Shown here: positions 36,899-45,881 of the stretch, piece by piece
Layout of the letters: each line of letters starts with the position of its first letter
Position numbering within the stretch: position 1 is the first letter of the stretch
Assembly: GCF_900107105.1 (NCBI RefSeq)
Contig: NZ_FNOT01000003.1
Coordinates: 434,001-498,000 of the forward strand
From: Geodermatophilus africanus
GTDB lineage: Bacteria > Actinomycetota > Actinomycetes > Mycobacteriales > Geodermatophilaceae
Direction: 5' to 3'
DNA: 64,000 nucleotides
Notes under the pieces: model-generated
The model's database searches: none
What the model was told of the DNA's origin: nothing
Seen by the model: only the letters and a program-made list of their open reading frames with translations
Translations under genes and position numbers: made by a program

Positions 36899-37699
36899 GT
36901 GACCGAGGCCGCCATCCACCGGCTCCACCAGACCCCGGACGCCGCCGACGCCGCGCTGGCCGAGCTGTGGGCCGCCTACGTCGCCGAACGGGCGCCCGAG
37001 CTGCGCGACCGGCTGATCCTGCACTACGCGCCGCTGGTGAAGTTCGTCGCCGGCCGCGTCGGCAGCGGCCTGCCCGCGCACGTCGAGCAGGCCGACCTGG
37101 TGTCCTACGGCACCTTCGGCCTCATCGACGCGATCACCCGCTACCAGCCCTCGCGCGAGGTCAAGTTCGAGAGCTACGCGATGGCCCGCATCCGCGGCGC
37201 GATCATCGACGAGCTGCGCAGCACCGACTGGATCCCGCGGTCGGTGCGGATGAAGGCCCGGCAGTTCGAGCGCACGGTGGCCGCCCTCGAGAGCCGGCTG
37301 CAGCGCAGCCCCACCGAGGAGGAGGTGGCCGCCGAGATGGACATGGACGTCGAGGAGGTCCGCAAGTTCCTCGGCCAGCTGTCCCTGGTCAACGTGGTCG
37401 CGCTCGACGAGCTGCTCTCCGACGACGAGGGTGGCGCCCCCCGGCTGGTCGACACCCTGCAGGACACCAGCGCGCTGGACCCTCAGGCCATGGCCGAGCA
37501 CAGCGAGGCGCGGCAGCTGCTGGCCCGCGCGGTCGAGCAGCTGCCCGAGCGCGAGAAGGTCGTCGTCAGCCTCTACTACTTCGAGGGCCTGACGCTGGCC
37601 GACATCGGCCGCGTCCTCGGCGTGACCGAGAGCCGCATCTGCCAGCTGCACACGAAGGCGGTGCTGCAGCTGCGCACCAAGCTCGCCGACATCGCCTGA
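36899..37699 (+). CDS. whiG: WhiG/FliA-family RNA polymerase sigma factor
   Basis: A 266-residue sigma-70 family factor. Region 2 has [40 protein letters not shown] and [20 protein letters not shown]. Region 3 is around [20 protein letters not shown], and region 4 [20 protein letters not shown] ends with [11 protein letters not shown]. This is the FliA/WhiG pattern. In Streptomyces whiG lies in this same position and controls sporulation; in motile actinobacteria its relative drives flagellar genes. A TTGACG hexamer lies at 36811-36816 upstream. Role here is inferred. Confidence 0.9.
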   Translation: MTEAAIHRLHQTPDAADAALAELWAAYVAERAPELRDRLILHYAPLVKFVAGRVGSGLPAHVEQADLVSYGTFGLIDAITRYQPSREVKFESYAMARIRGAIIDELRSTDWIPRSVRMKARQFERTVAALESRLQRSPTEEEVAAEMDMDVEEVRKFLGQLSLVNVVALDELLSDDEGGAPRLVDTLQDTSALDPQAMAEHSEARQLLARAVEQLPEREKVVVSLYYFEGLTLADIGRVLGVTESRICQLHTKAVLQLRTKLADIA

Positions 37700-37702
37700 G
37701 CG

Positions 37703-38014
37703 GTGGTCCTCGAGCACGCCCTGCTGCCCGTCCGGCCGGGCCTGGAGCAGGCCTTCGAGGCCGCCTTCGCCGAGGCCCGGGAGCTGATCGCGGCCAGCCC
37801 CGGCTTCCGGCGGCTCTCGCTGTCGCGCTGCCTCGAGCGGCCGGGCACCTACCTCCTGCTCGTCGAGTGGGAGCGACTCGAGGACCACACCGAGGGCTTC
37901 CGCGGCTCGGCCGCCTACCAGCGCTGGCGGGAGCTGCTGCACTCCTTCTACGACCCGTTCCCCACCGTGGAGCACTTCCGCGAGGTGCTCACCGCGACCC
38001 CGACCCGGGCCTGA
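37703..38014 (+). CDS. Antibiotic biosynthesis monooxygenase (ABM)-like domain protein
   Basis: A 103-residue single-domain protein with the dimeric ferredoxin-like ABM fold pattern: LEHALLPVRPGLEQAFEAAF, then FRRLSLSRCLERPGTYLLLV, then WERLEDHTEGFRGSAAYQRW. Such proteins include heme-degrading and quinol monooxygenases, but many have unknown substrates. The GTG at 37703 is 3 bases after whiG, so they are cotranscribed. Confidence 0.8.
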   Translation: MVLEHALLPVRPGLEQAFEAAFAEARELIAASPGFRRLSLSRCLERPGTYLLLVEWERLEDHTEGFRGSAAYQRWRELLHSFYDPFPTVEHFREVLTATPTRA

Positions 38015-38024
38015 CGGCGCGCGG

Positions 38025-38519
38025 TCACCCCATGGGCAGCAGCCGCACCTCGGGCGGCTCCAGCAGCGACAGCGGGTCGAGGTAGACGTCCCCGCGCCGC
38101 AACCCCCAGTGCAGGCAGGCCGCGACCGGGCAGCCGGCGTGACCGGCGGCCAGCGTCCCGAGCACCGCGCCGCGGGCGACCGGTTCCCCGGCGCCGACGG
38201 AGGCGTCGACGGGCTCGTACGTCGTCCGCAGGCCGCCGGCGTGGTCGACGCTGATCACCGGCCGCCCGGCCACCATCCCGGCGAAGACGACGACGCCGTC
38301 CCCGGCGGCGCGCACCGGCGACCCCGGCGCCCCGGCGAGGTCGGCACCGCGGTGACCGGCTCCGAACCGGTCCGGCGGCGGGTCGAACGGGCGGGTCACC
38401 GCACCGTCCACGGGCCGCGACCACAGGCCGGCCGGGACCTCGGCGGGCGCGGCGACAGCTCCCCCGACCGGCAGCAGCAGCGGGACCAGCAGCAGGACGG
38501 CGAGCAGCGGGCGGCGCAC
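38025..38519 (-). CDS. Secreted M23-like peptidase domain protein with altered active site
   Basis: A 164-residue protein. The GTG at 38519 gives a signal peptide (RRPLLAVLLLVPLLLPVGGA) with cleavage near AVAA-APAEV. The LytM/M23 beta domain includes FGAGHRGADLAG (His56, Asp60 as first metal ligands), VFAGMVAGRPVISVDHAGGL and a terminal ACLHWGLRRGDVYLDPLSLL. The usual HxH is here C135-L-H137, so the first histidine is replaced, and C130 could pair with C135. It corresponds to Rv2891, next to rpsB. Catalysis is uncertain; it may bind or regulate peptidoglycan. Confidence 0.8.
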   Translation of the reverse strand: MRRPLLAVLLLVPLLLPVGGAVAAPAEVPAGLWSRPVDGAVTRPFDPPPDRFGAGHRGADLAGAPGSPVRAAGDGVVVFAGMVAGRPVISVDHAGGLRTTYEPVDASVGAGEPVARGAVLGTLAAGHAGCPVAACLHWGLRRGDVYLDPLSLLEPPEVRLLPMG

Positions 38520-38614
38520 CCGGGGAGCGTGACCCTGCGCGACGGCGGGCGCGGCGACCTGCCGCGGGCTGTGGACGGCCTCGGGCGCTGGGGAGGGCCG
38601 CCGGCGGCGGGGCG

Positions 38615-38649
38615 TATGCTCGGCCTCGCGACCCGTCTGTGGCGGGTCG
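38615..38649 (+). promoter_or_regulatory. rpsB promoter -10 and leader hairpin
   Basis: TATGCT (38615-38620) is the best -10 in the 301-base divergent gap between the M23-like gene and rpsB. Just downstream CGACCCG (38629-38635) and CGGGTCG (38643-38649) form a 7-bp hairpin at the 5' end of a roughly 195-base rpsB leader, a place where S2 autoregulation acts in other bacteria. The rest of the gap shows nothing recognisable. Confidence 0.45.
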
Positions 38650-38820
38650 ACTTCGCGCGTCCTCCTCCCCGCTGGCAGCAGCGGGACGGTCGCCACCTTC
38701 GGTCCCCGTCCGCGGGGTCGTGGCGGCCCGGACGCCAGGGCGGAGCGCCACCCGGTGCCCGCGACAACCGAGGAGCGCGGCCCCGCGTGGCCGCGCGCAG
38801 AGCACAGAGAGGCTGCGGCC

Positions 38821-39774
38821 ATGGCAGTCGTCAGCATGAAGCAGCTGCTCGACAGCGGCGTCCACTTCGGGCACCAGACCCGTCGCTGGAACCCGAAGAT
38901 GAAGCGGTTCATCTTCACCGAGCGCAACGGCATCTACATCATCGACCTGCAGCAGACGCTCGGGTACATCGACAACGCCTACGAGTTCGTCAAGCAGACG
39001 GTCGCGCACGGCGGCACGATCCTGTTCGTCGGCACGAAGCGCCAGGCGCAGGAGGTCATCGCCGAGCAGGCGCAGCGCGTCGGCATGCCCTACGTCAACC
39101 AGCGCTGGCTGGGCGGCATGCTCACCAACTTCTCGACCGTCCACAAGCGGCTGCAGCGGCTCAAGGAGCTCGAGGACATGGAGCAGACCGGCGTGCTGGT
39201 CAGCCTGTCCAAGAAGGAGCAGCTGGGCCTCACGCGCGAGAAGGCCAAGCTGGAGCGCAGCCTCGGCGGTATCCGCGACATGCAGAAGGTGCCCAGCGCC
39301 GTCTGGATCGTGGACACCAAGAAGGAGCACATCGCCGTCGGCGAGGCCCGCAAGCTCAACATCCCGGTCGTCGCGATCCTCGACACCAACTGCGACCCCG
39401 ACGAGGTCGACTACAAGATCCCGGGCAACGACGACGCCATCCGCAGCGCCGCCCTGCTGACCCGCGTGATCGCCGACGCCGTGGCCGACGGCCTCATGGC
39501 CCGCTCGGCCGCGCAGGCCAACGCCGGCCGCGAGGACGGCGGCCAGCCGGCGATCGGTGGCGACGAGCCGCTGGCCGACTGGGAGCGCGAGCTGCTCACC
39601 GGCCAGCAGGGCGACGCCGCCACCACCGATGCCCCTGCCGACGCCGAGGCCACCCCGCTGCCGGAGACCCCGGCCGAGCCCCCGGCCGTGACCGCGTCCG
39701 AGGTCGCCCCCGTCGAGGGCGTGCCCGCGACCGGCGACACGACCACCGGCACCCAGGGCGCCCAGAACGCGTAA
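38821..39774 (+). CDS. rpsB: 30S ribosomal protein S2
   Basis: Small-subunit protein; 317 residues against about 240 for the core. The ATG at 38821 gives [20 protein letters not shown], the S2 hallmark, with AGAGAGG upstream. Core blocks [40 protein letters not shown] and [20 protein letters not shown] are intact. The last 75 residues form an Ala/Pro/Glu/Thr-rich tail. The TAA stop is one of few in the window; its last bases begin a repeat copy. Confidence 0.97.
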   Translation: MAVVSMKQLLDSGVHFGHQTRRWNPKMKRFIFTERNGIYIIDLQQTLGYIDNAYEFVKQTVAHGGTILFVGTKRQAQEVIAEQAQRVGMPYVNQRWLGGMLTNFSTVHKRLQRLKELEDMEQTGVLVSLSKKEQLGLTREKAKLERSLGGIRDMQKVPSAVWIVDTKKEHIAVGEARKLNIPVVAILDTNCDPDEVDYKIPGNDDAIRSAALLTRVIADAVADGLMARSAAQANAGREDGGQPAIGGDEPLADWERELLTGQQGDAATTDAPADAEATPLPETPAEPPAVTASEVAPVEGVPATGDTTTGTQGAQNA

Positions 39775-39831
39775 GGACCCCGCTGCCCCCCCGCCACTCG
39801 CAGGCTCGCGGCGGGCCCCTGCAGCGGGGCC
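39774..39831. repeat. Palindromic-repeat copy between rpsB and tsf
   Basis: Runs from the rpsB TAA (TAAGGACC). Arms CCCCGCTGC and GCAGCGGGG enclose the CTCGCAGGCTCGCGGCGGG core. The copy on the other side of tsf has the same arms in opposite orientation. Confidence 0.8.
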
Positions 39832-39858
39832 GGACCCATCACCAGAAGGAATTGAGGC

Positions 39859-40674
39859 ATGGCTGACTTCACCGCGGCCGACGTCAAGCGTCTCCGCGAC
39901 GCCACCGGCGCCGGCATGATGGACTGCAAGAAGGCGCTCACCGAGGCCGAGGGCGACTACGACAAGGCCGTCGAGCTGCTGCGCATCAAGGGCGCCAAGG
40001 ACGTCGGCAAGCGCCTGGAGCGCTCCACGACCAACGGCGTCGTCGTCAGCAAGGGCGGCGCGCTGCTCGAGCTCGACTGCGAGACCGACTTCGTCGCCAA
40101 GAACGCCGACTTCGTCTCCCTGGCCGACCGCCTGCTCGACATCGCCCTCCAGCAGAAGCCGGCCGACGCCGACGCGCTGCTGGCCACCGAGGTCGACGGG
40201 CAGACCGTCGCCTCGCTGGTCGAGGCCGAGTCGGCCCGCATCGGCGAGAAGCTGGTGCTGTCGAAGTTCGTCGCCTTCGACGGTCAGACCGCCACCTACC
40301 TGCACAAGCGGGCCACCGACCTGCCCCCGGCGATCGGTGTCGCGGTGCAGTACAGCGGCGGCAGCGAGGACGCCGCACGCAGCCTGGCGATGCACATCGC
40401 CGCGGCCCGCCCGCGGTACCTGTCCCGCGACGAGGTCCCGGCCGAGGCGGTCGAGACCGAGCGCCGCGTCGCCGAGCAGACCGCCAAGGAGGAGGGCAAG
40501 CCCGAGCAGGCGATCACCAGGATCGTCGAGGGTCGGGTCAACGCCTACTACAAGGACTTCGTCCTCCTCGAGCAGCCGTCGATCACCGAGCCCAAGCGCA
40601 CGGTCAAGCAGATCGTCGACGAGGCCGGCCTGACCGTGGAGCGGTTCGCCCGCTTCGAGGTCGGCCAGGCGTAA
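39859..40674 (+). CDS. tsf: Elongation factor Ts
   Basis: Guanine-nucleotide exchange factor for EF-Tu; 271 residues. The N-terminal UBA-like domain starts [20 protein letters not shown] with the conserved CKKAL. The core includes [38 protein letters not shown] and a C-terminal [20 protein letters not shown]. The ATG at 39859 follows AGAAGGAATTGAGGC. It is flanked by two inverted copies of the same repeat. Confidence 0.97.
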   Translation: MADFTAADVKRLRDATGAGMMDCKKALTEAEGDYDKAVELLRIKGAKDVGKRLERSTTNGVVVSKGGALLELDCETDFVAKNADFVSLADRLLDIALQQKPADADALLATEVDGQTVASLVEAESARIGEKLVLSKFVAFDGQTATYLHKRATDLPPAIGVAVQYSGGSEDAARSLAMHIAAARPRYLSRDEVPAEAVETERRVAEQTAKEEGKPEQAITRIVEGRVNAYYKDFVLLEQPSITEPKRTVKQIVDEAGLTVERFARFEVGQA

Positions 40675-40683
40675 CAGCAGCGG

Positions 40684-40765
40684 AGAAGGACCCCGCGCCC
40701 CCGATCGGCCCCGCTGCAGGGGCCCGCGCCGAGCTTGCGAGGCGTGGGGGGCAGCGGGGTCCTTC
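40684..40765. repeat. Palindromic-repeat copy with two competing left arms (tsf-pyrH gap)
   Basis: A reverse copy spans 40707-40765 with arms GGCCCCGCTGC and GCAGCGGGGTCC. An extra left half, GAAGGACCCCGC, starts near 40685 and is a perfect 12-base complement of the terminal GCGGGGTCCTTC. Two alternative hairpins can therefore form with one right arm. Confidence 0.75.
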
Positions 40766-40804
40766 GGTGTCCGGGGACCGGTGCGAGGGACCCCTGCCCG
40801 CAAG

Positions 40805-40827
40805 CTGCCGCACCCCCGGTGCGGCAG
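40805..40827 (+). terminator. Strong hairpin upstream of pyrH
   Basis: CTGCCGCACC-CCC-GGTGCGGCAG: a perfect 10-bp stem with a 3-base loop, 36 bases before the pyrH start. It could terminate tsf transcripts or attenuate pyrH. Confidence 0.65.
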
Positions 40828-40862
40828 GATGCGGGGAACGACGCCGAGCGAGGGAAGAACCG

Positions 40863-41648
40863 TTGACCGACACCGCCGCGCCGCAGCACACCGCGCCCCT
40901 GTCCGCACCCACCGCCTTCCAGCCCGCCGACGGCGGCGGCTACAAGCGGGTCCTCCTCAAGCTCTCGGGCGAGGCCTTCGGCGGCGGCAGCGTCGGTGTC
41001 GACGGCGGCATCGTGCACAGCATCGCGTCGCAGCTCGCCGAGGTCGTGCACGGCGGCACCCAGGTCGCCGTCGTGGTCGGCGGTGGCAACTTCTTCCGCG
41101 GGGCCGAGCTGGCCGAGGCCGGCATGGACCGCCGGCACGCCGACTACATGGGCATGCTCGGCACCGTGATGAACGCGCTGGCCCTCCAGGCGTTCTGCGA
41201 GCAGGTCGGCCTGGAGACGCGGGTGCAGACCGCGATCACGATGGGCCAGGTCGCCGAGCCCTACATCCCACGCAAGGCCGTGCGGCACATGGAGAAGGGC
41301 CGGCTGGTGATCTTCGGCGCCGGTGCCGGCATGCCCTACTTCTCCACCGACACGGTGGCGGCCCAGCGCGCCCTGGAGATCGGCTGCCAGGTGCTGCTCA
41401 TGGCCAAGAACGGGGTGGACGGCGTCTACGACGACGACCCCCGCACCAACTCCCACGCGGTCATGTACGAGGACCTCGACTACGGCACCGTGCTGGCCAA
41501 GCAGCTGAAGGTCGCCGACGCGACGGCCATCAGCCTGTGCATGGACAACAGCATGCCGATCGTCGTGTTCAACCTGCTGGAGCCGGGGAACATCGCCCGA
41601 GCGGTGGCAGGTGAGAGGATCGGAACGCTGATCAGCGACCCGGCCTGA
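40863..41648 (+). CDS. pyrH: Uridylate kinase (UMP kinase)
   Basis: Phosphorylates UMP to UDP; bacterial amino-acid-kinase fold type. The TTG at 40863 gives 261 residues and has AGGGA about 8 bases upstream; the frame is open further, but into hairpin and repeat DNA. Motifs: [64 protein letters not shown] and [16 protein letters not shown]. The first 20 residues are an extra Thr/Ala/Pro extension. Gene order rpsB-tsf-pyrH-frr is conserved across bacteria. Confidence 0.95.
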   Translation: MTDTAAPQHTAPLSAPTAFQPADGGGYKRVLLKLSGEAFGGGSVGVDGGIVHSIASQLAEVVHGGTQVAVVVGGGNFFRGAELAEAGMDRRHADYMGMLGTVMNALALQAFCEQVGLETRVQTAITMGQVAEPYIPRKAVRHMEKGRLVIFGAGAGMPYFSTDTVAAQRALEIGCQVLLMAKNGVDGVYDDDPRTNSHAVMYEDLDYGTVLAKQLKVADATAISLCMDNSMPIVVFNLLEPGNIARAVAGERIGTLISDPA

Positions 41649-41715
41649 ACGCCGCCGCCAGCCCGCAGACCCGCACCCGCGGCGGAGCGCTCCGCCGCAC
41701 CAGGAGGAGAGACCC

Positions 41716-42273
41716 GTGATCGACGACACCCTGCTCGACGCCGAGGAGCGGATGGACAAGGCCCTGTCGGTCGCGCGGGAGGACCTCGGCTCGGTGCGCA
41801 CCGGGCGGGCCGCCCCGTCGATGTTCAACAAGGTCCTGGTCGACTACTACGGCGCGCCGACGCCCGTGCCGCAGATGTCGTCGATCACCGTCCCCGAGGC
41901 GCGCATGGCGGTGATCAAGCCCTACGACACCGGCCAGCTGTCGGCCATCGAGAAGGCCATCCGCGACAGCGACCTCGGCGTCAACCCCACCAACGACGGC
42001 CAGATCATCCGCGTGGTGTTCCCGCAGCTGACCGAGGAGCGCCGCCGCGACCTGGTCAAGCAGGCCCGCGCCAAGGGCGAGGACGCCAAGGTCGCCATCC
42101 GCAACGTCCGCCGCCGCGCCAAGGAGGAGCTCGACCGCATCGCCAAGGACGGCGAGGCCGGCGAGGACGACGTGCGCCGCGCGGAGAAGGAGCTCGACGA
42201 CCTGACCGCCAAGCACGTGCACGGCATCGACGAGGCGGTCAAGAACAAGGAGTCCGAGCTGCTCGAGGTCTGA
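41716..42273 (+). CDS. frr: Ribosome recycling factor
   Basis: A 185-residue factor that splits post-termination ribosomes with EF-G. The family blocks [60 protein letters not shown] and [15 protein letters not shown] are all present. The GTG at 41716 has AGGAGGAGAG upstream. It is 18 bases from cdsA, likely one transcript. Confidence 0.97.
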   Translation: MIDDTLLDAEERMDKALSVAREDLGSVRTGRAAPSMFNKVLVDYYGAPTPVPQMSSITVPEARMAVIKPYDTGQLSAIEKAIRDSDLGVNPTNDGQIIRVVFPQLTEERRRDLVKQARAKGEDAKVAIRNVRRRAKEELDRIAKDGEAGEDDVRRAEKELDDLTAKHVHGIDEAVKNKESELLEV

Positions 42274-42291
42274 CCCGACCGGACCCCGCAC

Positions 42292-43335
42292 ATGACCCCC
42301 GACCCCGACACCGGGCCGATCCCGACCGTCGGCCGGCGTCCGGCCCCGCCACCGCCGCCGCTGCCGCCGCGGGCGGTCACCGACCTGCGGATGGCGCCGC
42401 TGCCCGTGCAGGAGCCGGCGACCGCTGAGCCGTCGCCGCGCGAGCCGAGGACGACGCAGGTCGAGGTCCCCGTCTCGACGACCGAGTCCGTAGGCCCGGA
42501 CCTGGTGCACGCGCCCACGAAGAAGTCCGGGCGGGCCGGGCGGGACATGGTGGCGGCCATCGGGGTCGGTGCCGCTCTGGGCGCGGCCATCCTGCTCCCC
42601 CTGCTGGTCTACCGCCCGGCGTTCCTGCTGGTGCTCGGCGCGGCCATCCTCACCGGCGTCGTCGAGCTCACCCGGGCGCTGCGTGCGGGGAGCGCGCGGG
42701 CCCCGCTGGTGCCGCTCCTCGTGGGCACGGTCGCGATGATCGCGCTGGCCTGGACGCGGGGCGCATCGGGGCTGGTCGTGGCGTTCCTGCTCACCGTCCT
42801 GGCCGTCCTGCTGTGGCGACTCGCCGAGGGCCCCGACGGCTACCTGCGGGACGCCTCGGCCGGCGTCCTGGTGGCGCTGTACGTCCCGCTGCTCGCCGGG
42901 TTCGCCGTCCTGCTGCTCGTCCCGGAGGACGGCGCGGCGCGGGTGCTGGCCTTCATCGCCACCGTGGTCGGCAACGACGTCGGCGGCTTCGCCGCGGGCG
43001 TGCTGTTCGGGAAGCACCCGATGGCGCCGTCGGTCAGCCCCAAGAAGTCCTGGGAGGGGATGGCCGGCTCGGTCGTCGCCTGCGTGCTGGTCGCCACCCC
43101 GATCGTGACCCTGGCCCTCGGCGGGCCGTGGTGGGGCGGGGTGCTCTTCGGCGTCGCCCTGGCCGTCAGCGCGACCGCCGGCGACCTCGGCGAGTCGCTG
43201 ATCAAGCGCGACCTCGGCATCAAGGACATGGGGCAGCTGCTGCCCGGCCACGGCGGCATCATGGACCGGCTGGACTCGCTGCTGCCCTCCGCCGCCGTCG
43301 CCTACCTGCTGCTGTCGGTCGTCGCGCCCGCCTGA
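42292..43335 (+). CDS. cdsA: Phosphatidate cytidylyltransferase
   Basis: Makes CDP-diacylglycerol from phosphatidate and CTP for phospholipid synthesis; 347 residues. A soluble Pro-rich N-terminus (about 80 residues) precedes roughly seven membrane spans. The CDS signature is near the C-terminus: SATAGDLGESLIKRDLGIKD followed by MGQLLPGHGGIMDRLDSLLP. The ATG at 42292 starts the frame. The 3' end overlaps by 34 bases the end of the convergent DUF952/GNAT pseudogene. Confidence 0.94.
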   Translation: MTPDPDTGPIPTVGRRPAPPPPPLPPRAVTDLRMAPLPVQEPATAEPSPREPRTTQVEVPVSTTESVGPDLVHAPTKKSGRAGRDMVAAIGVGAALGAAILLPLLVYRPAFLLVLGAAILTGVVELTRALRAGSARAPLVPLLVGTVAMIALAWTRGASGLVVAFLLTVLAVLLWRLAEGPDGYLRDASAGVLVALYVPLLAGFAVLLLVPEDGAARVLAFIATVVGNDVGGFAAGVLFGKHPMAPSVSPKKSWEGMAGSVVACVLVATPIVTLALGGPWWGGVLFGVALAVSATAGDLGESLIKRDLGIKDMGQLLPGHGGIMDRLDSLLPSAAVAYLLLSVVAPA

Positions 43336-44255
43336 GCGCGGGGTGCCGACACCTCCCGGACCGACCCCACGGGCTCGAAGCCGCGCCGGGCGTACCAGTG
43401 CCGCGGCCAGTCGATGGCGTCGGCCTCCAGCACCACGAGGTCGCAACCGCGGTCGGCGGCGCGGTTCAGTGCCGCGGCCAGGACGGGCGTTGCGGTGCTC
43501 CCGCCCGATGAGCTGGGCCACCAGCTCGTCCAGCGCCGCCTCGGACGGCGGCAGGTCGCGCCGCCACGAGCGCTCCCAGAGCTCTCGTGCACCTCCCGCT
43601 GGTCGACCGGCTCGGCGCGGCGCCCGGGCGGCGCGGGGGTGGCGGGGCGGGCCATCACCAGCAGTTCCTCGGCCCGCCACCCGCGGCCGGCGAGCTCCCG
43701 CGCCACGTCGTCCGCACCGGGCCCGGTCAGCGTGGCCGCCAGGTGCGGCCAGCCCGCGTCGGCGGCGACCTCGGCCGCCGTCCGCGCGACCGTGCCGGCG
43801 TCCGGCGGGACCGTGAGCACCAGCCGGTTGTCGTCCCGGGAGTACCGGAAGCGCGGGTCGAGCACGGCGATCCCACCCGGGACGTCGCGCACCTCGGCGG
43901 CCCGCCGGGTGCGCAGCGACAGGGACAGCGCCAGCGCCCGGCCCAGCGCGTCGTCCGGCCGGGGGAGGACCGGGTCGGCGGGCGGCCGGTACGGCACGAC
44001 GGCGACGACGGCGCTGGTCGGCAGCGGACCATGGAGGTGCGGGAAGCGCACGTCGGGTGGGTCCCCGGGCACGCCGGGGGCCCAGCGCACCGGGTCGGCC
44101 AGCCGCGCGGGGTCGACGACGGGCAGCACGAGGTCCCGCCGTCCGGGGAACAGCCGCCCGGCCGGCAGGTGCACCTGCTCCGGCGTGGAGAGGTGCACGA
44201 ACCCCTGCTCGGCGAGGGACGGCGGGAACAGCGCCCCGGCGTCGAGCGCCGCCCG
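43302..44255 (-). pseudogene. Decayed DUF952-GNAT fusion gene
   Basis: The 5' end reads AALDAGALFPPSLAEQGF, then VHLSTPEQV, of a DUF952 domain, but a TAG (44258-44256) replaces its normal start and first strand. The GNAT part breaks near 43581-43586, where an apparent AG duplication shifts the frame: the next frame carries ELWERSWRRDLPPSEAALDE and LVAQLIGREH. Near 43489-43498 the first frame resumes with TPVLAAALNRAADRGCDLVV, then LEADAIDWPRHWYARRGF. The acetyl-CoA-binding centre between these blocks is missing. The two shifts cancel, so an open frame survives, but the middle is nonsense and the domain core is deleted. Confidence 0.75.
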
Positions 44256-44344
44256 CTAGGCCGCGGGCTCGGTCAGTGAACGAGGGCGCCGGCGGTCACG
44301 TCCGCCGATCCTGCCCGGAGCGCACGGGAACCCGGGGCGTGGGA

Positions 44345-44350
44345 GACGAT
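44345..44350 (+). promoter_or_regulatory. Candidate -10 for leaderless SpoU methyltransferase gene
   Basis: GACGAT ends 7 bases before the GTG at 44358, with no Shine-Dalgarno sequence between. Confidence 0.3.
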
Positions 44351-44357
44351 CGGCCGC

Positions 44358-44999
44358 GTGGACGGCGAGGCGGGCCCGACGGAGTGGGGGACGACGGTCG
44401 GGGTCGGCCCCTGGCCGGGACCGTGGCCCGAGGACCCGCGCTACGACCCCGAGCTGCTCGCGCACGGCGACCGGCGCAACGTCGCCGACCGCTACCGCTA
44501 CTGGACCGTCGAGGCCGTCGTCGCCGACCTCGACGCCCGCCGGCACCCGTTCCACGTCGCGATCGAGAACTTCGGCCACGACCTCAACATCGGGACGGTG
44601 GTGCGCACGGCGAACGCCTTCCTGGCCGCCGAGGTGCACGTCGTCGGCCGCCGTCGCTGGAACCGTCGGGGAGCGATGGTCACCGACCGCTACCAGCACC
44701 TGCGCCACCACGCGGACGTCGGCGCGCTGGCGGCCCACGCCGCGCGCGAGGAGCTCCCGCTCGTCGCCGTCGACAACGGACCGGGCGCCGTCCCGCTGGA
44801 GACCGCCGACCTGCCTGAGCGATGCGTGCTGCTCTTCGGTCAGGAGGGACCGGGGCTGACGCCGGAGGCCCGCGCGGCCGCCTCGACCACCGTCTCCATC
44901 GCCCAGTTCGGCTCCACGCGGTCGATCAACGCCGGCGTGGCAGCGGGCATCGCCATGCACGCCTGGATCCGGCAGCACGCCCGGCTCGGCCTCACGTGA
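44358..44999 (+). CDS. SpoU/TrmH-family RNA 2'-O-methyltransferase
   Basis: A 213-residue SPOUT enzyme. The substrate motif NFGHDLNIGTVVRTANAF (motif 1) has the conserved Asn-Arg. Motif 2 is CVLLFGQEGPGLTPEA and motif 3 is STRSINAGVAAGIAMHAWI, together forming the knot that binds SAM. The target (rRNA or tRNA) is not deducible. Its C-terminal end overlaps by 8 bases the end of the convergent PPK2 gene. Confidence 0.9.
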   Translation: MDGEAGPTEWGTTVGVGPWPGPWPEDPRYDPELLAHGDRRNVADRYRYWTVEAVVADLDARRHPFHVAIENFGHDLNIGTVVRTANAFLAAEVHVVGRRRWNRRGAMVTDRYQHLRHHADVGALAAHAAREELPLVAVDNGPGAVPLETADLPERCVLLFGQEGPGLTPEARAAASTTVSIAQFGSTRSINAGVAAGIAMHAWIRQHARLGLT

Positions 45000-45756
45000 G
45001 CGGCGGGTCCGGGTCGAGGCCCCGGGCGCGCAGGGCCGCCTCCACGGCCTCGCAGACCGTGCGGACCACCGCCACCCGAGCCCACCGCTTGTCCTCCCCG
45101 GCGACCACGTGCCAGGGGGCTGCCGCGGTGTCGGTCCGCTCCAGCATCTCCTCGACCGCCGCCTCGTAGGCCGGGCGCTTCTCGCGGTTGCGCCAGTCCT
45201 CGTCGGTGAGCTTCCAGGCGCGGTAGGGGTCCTCGCGGCGGGACTCGAAGCGGCGCAGCTGTTCCTCGGGCGACAGGTGCATCCAGAACTTGACGATCAC
45301 CGTGCCCTCGTCGGCGAGGCTGGACTCCAGGTCGACGATCTCGCCGTAGGCGCGGCGCCACGCCTCCTCGACCGTGAAGCCCTCGACCCGCTCCACCAGC
45401 ACCCGCCCGTACCAGGTGCGGTCGAGCACGGCCATCCCGCCCCAGCCGGGAAGGACCGGCCAGAAGCGCCACAGGAAGTGGTGGCGCTTCTCGTCATGGG
45501 TGGGCGCGGCGAACTGGGCGACCCGCACGTGCCGGGGGTCGAGCCGCTCGACCAGGCGTTTGATCGCGCCGCCCTTGCCCGAGGCGTCCCAGCCCTCGAA
45601 CAGCACCAGCAGGGGCGGCCCGATCTCGCCCGGGCCGATCTGTCCACCCAGGAGCAGACGCAGGTGCACCAGCCGCTTCTGCGCGGCCTTGAGCTGCTTC
45701 TCCTCCTCTGCCTTGGACAGCCGCAGGGTCAGGTCCACGTCGGCGAGCCGGCTCAT
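44992..45756 (-). CDS. ppk2: Polyphosphate kinase 2 family protein
   Basis: A 254-residue single-domain PPK2, transferring phosphate between polyphosphate and nucleotides. Walker A is FEGWDASGKGGAIKRLVERL, Walker B MAVLDRTWYGRVLVERVEGF, and the lid RRFESRREDPYRAWKLTDED is followed by WRNREK. No second domain is present. Direction (polyP synthesis or NMP/NDP phosphorylation) cannot be decided by eye. The ATG at 45756 is divergent from the repeat-protein gene. Confidence 0.9.
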   Translation of the reverse strand: MSRLADVDLTLRLSKAEEEKQLKAAQKRLVHLRLLLGGQIGPGEIGPPLLVLFEGWDASGKGGAIKRLVERLDPRHVRVAQFAAPTHDEKRHHFLWRFWPVLPGWGGMAVLDRTWYGRVLVERVEGFTVEEAWRRAYGEIVDLESSLADEGTVIVKFWMHLSPEEQLRRFESRREDPYRAWKLTDEDWRNREKRPAYEAAVEEMLERTDTAAAPWHVVAGEDKRWARVAVVRTVCEAVEAALRARGLDPDPPLT

Positions 45757-45881
45757 GCGGTGGAGCTTCGCAGGCCGTGGCGCGGCTCACCTGCCGAGAC
45801 CACGGCACGTACGGTGCCGTCCCGGCCTCCGGCTGCCGATGACAGGGAGACGGCACCGCACCCGGCGAGGCAGGGGAGGCC

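Noticed and set aside
43414..44259. Plus-strand 281-codon ORF opposite the DUF952-GNAT remnant
   Set aside because: Ser/Arg/Gly-rich shadow frame without any domain. The minus strand shows recognisable, though decayed, protein similarity.
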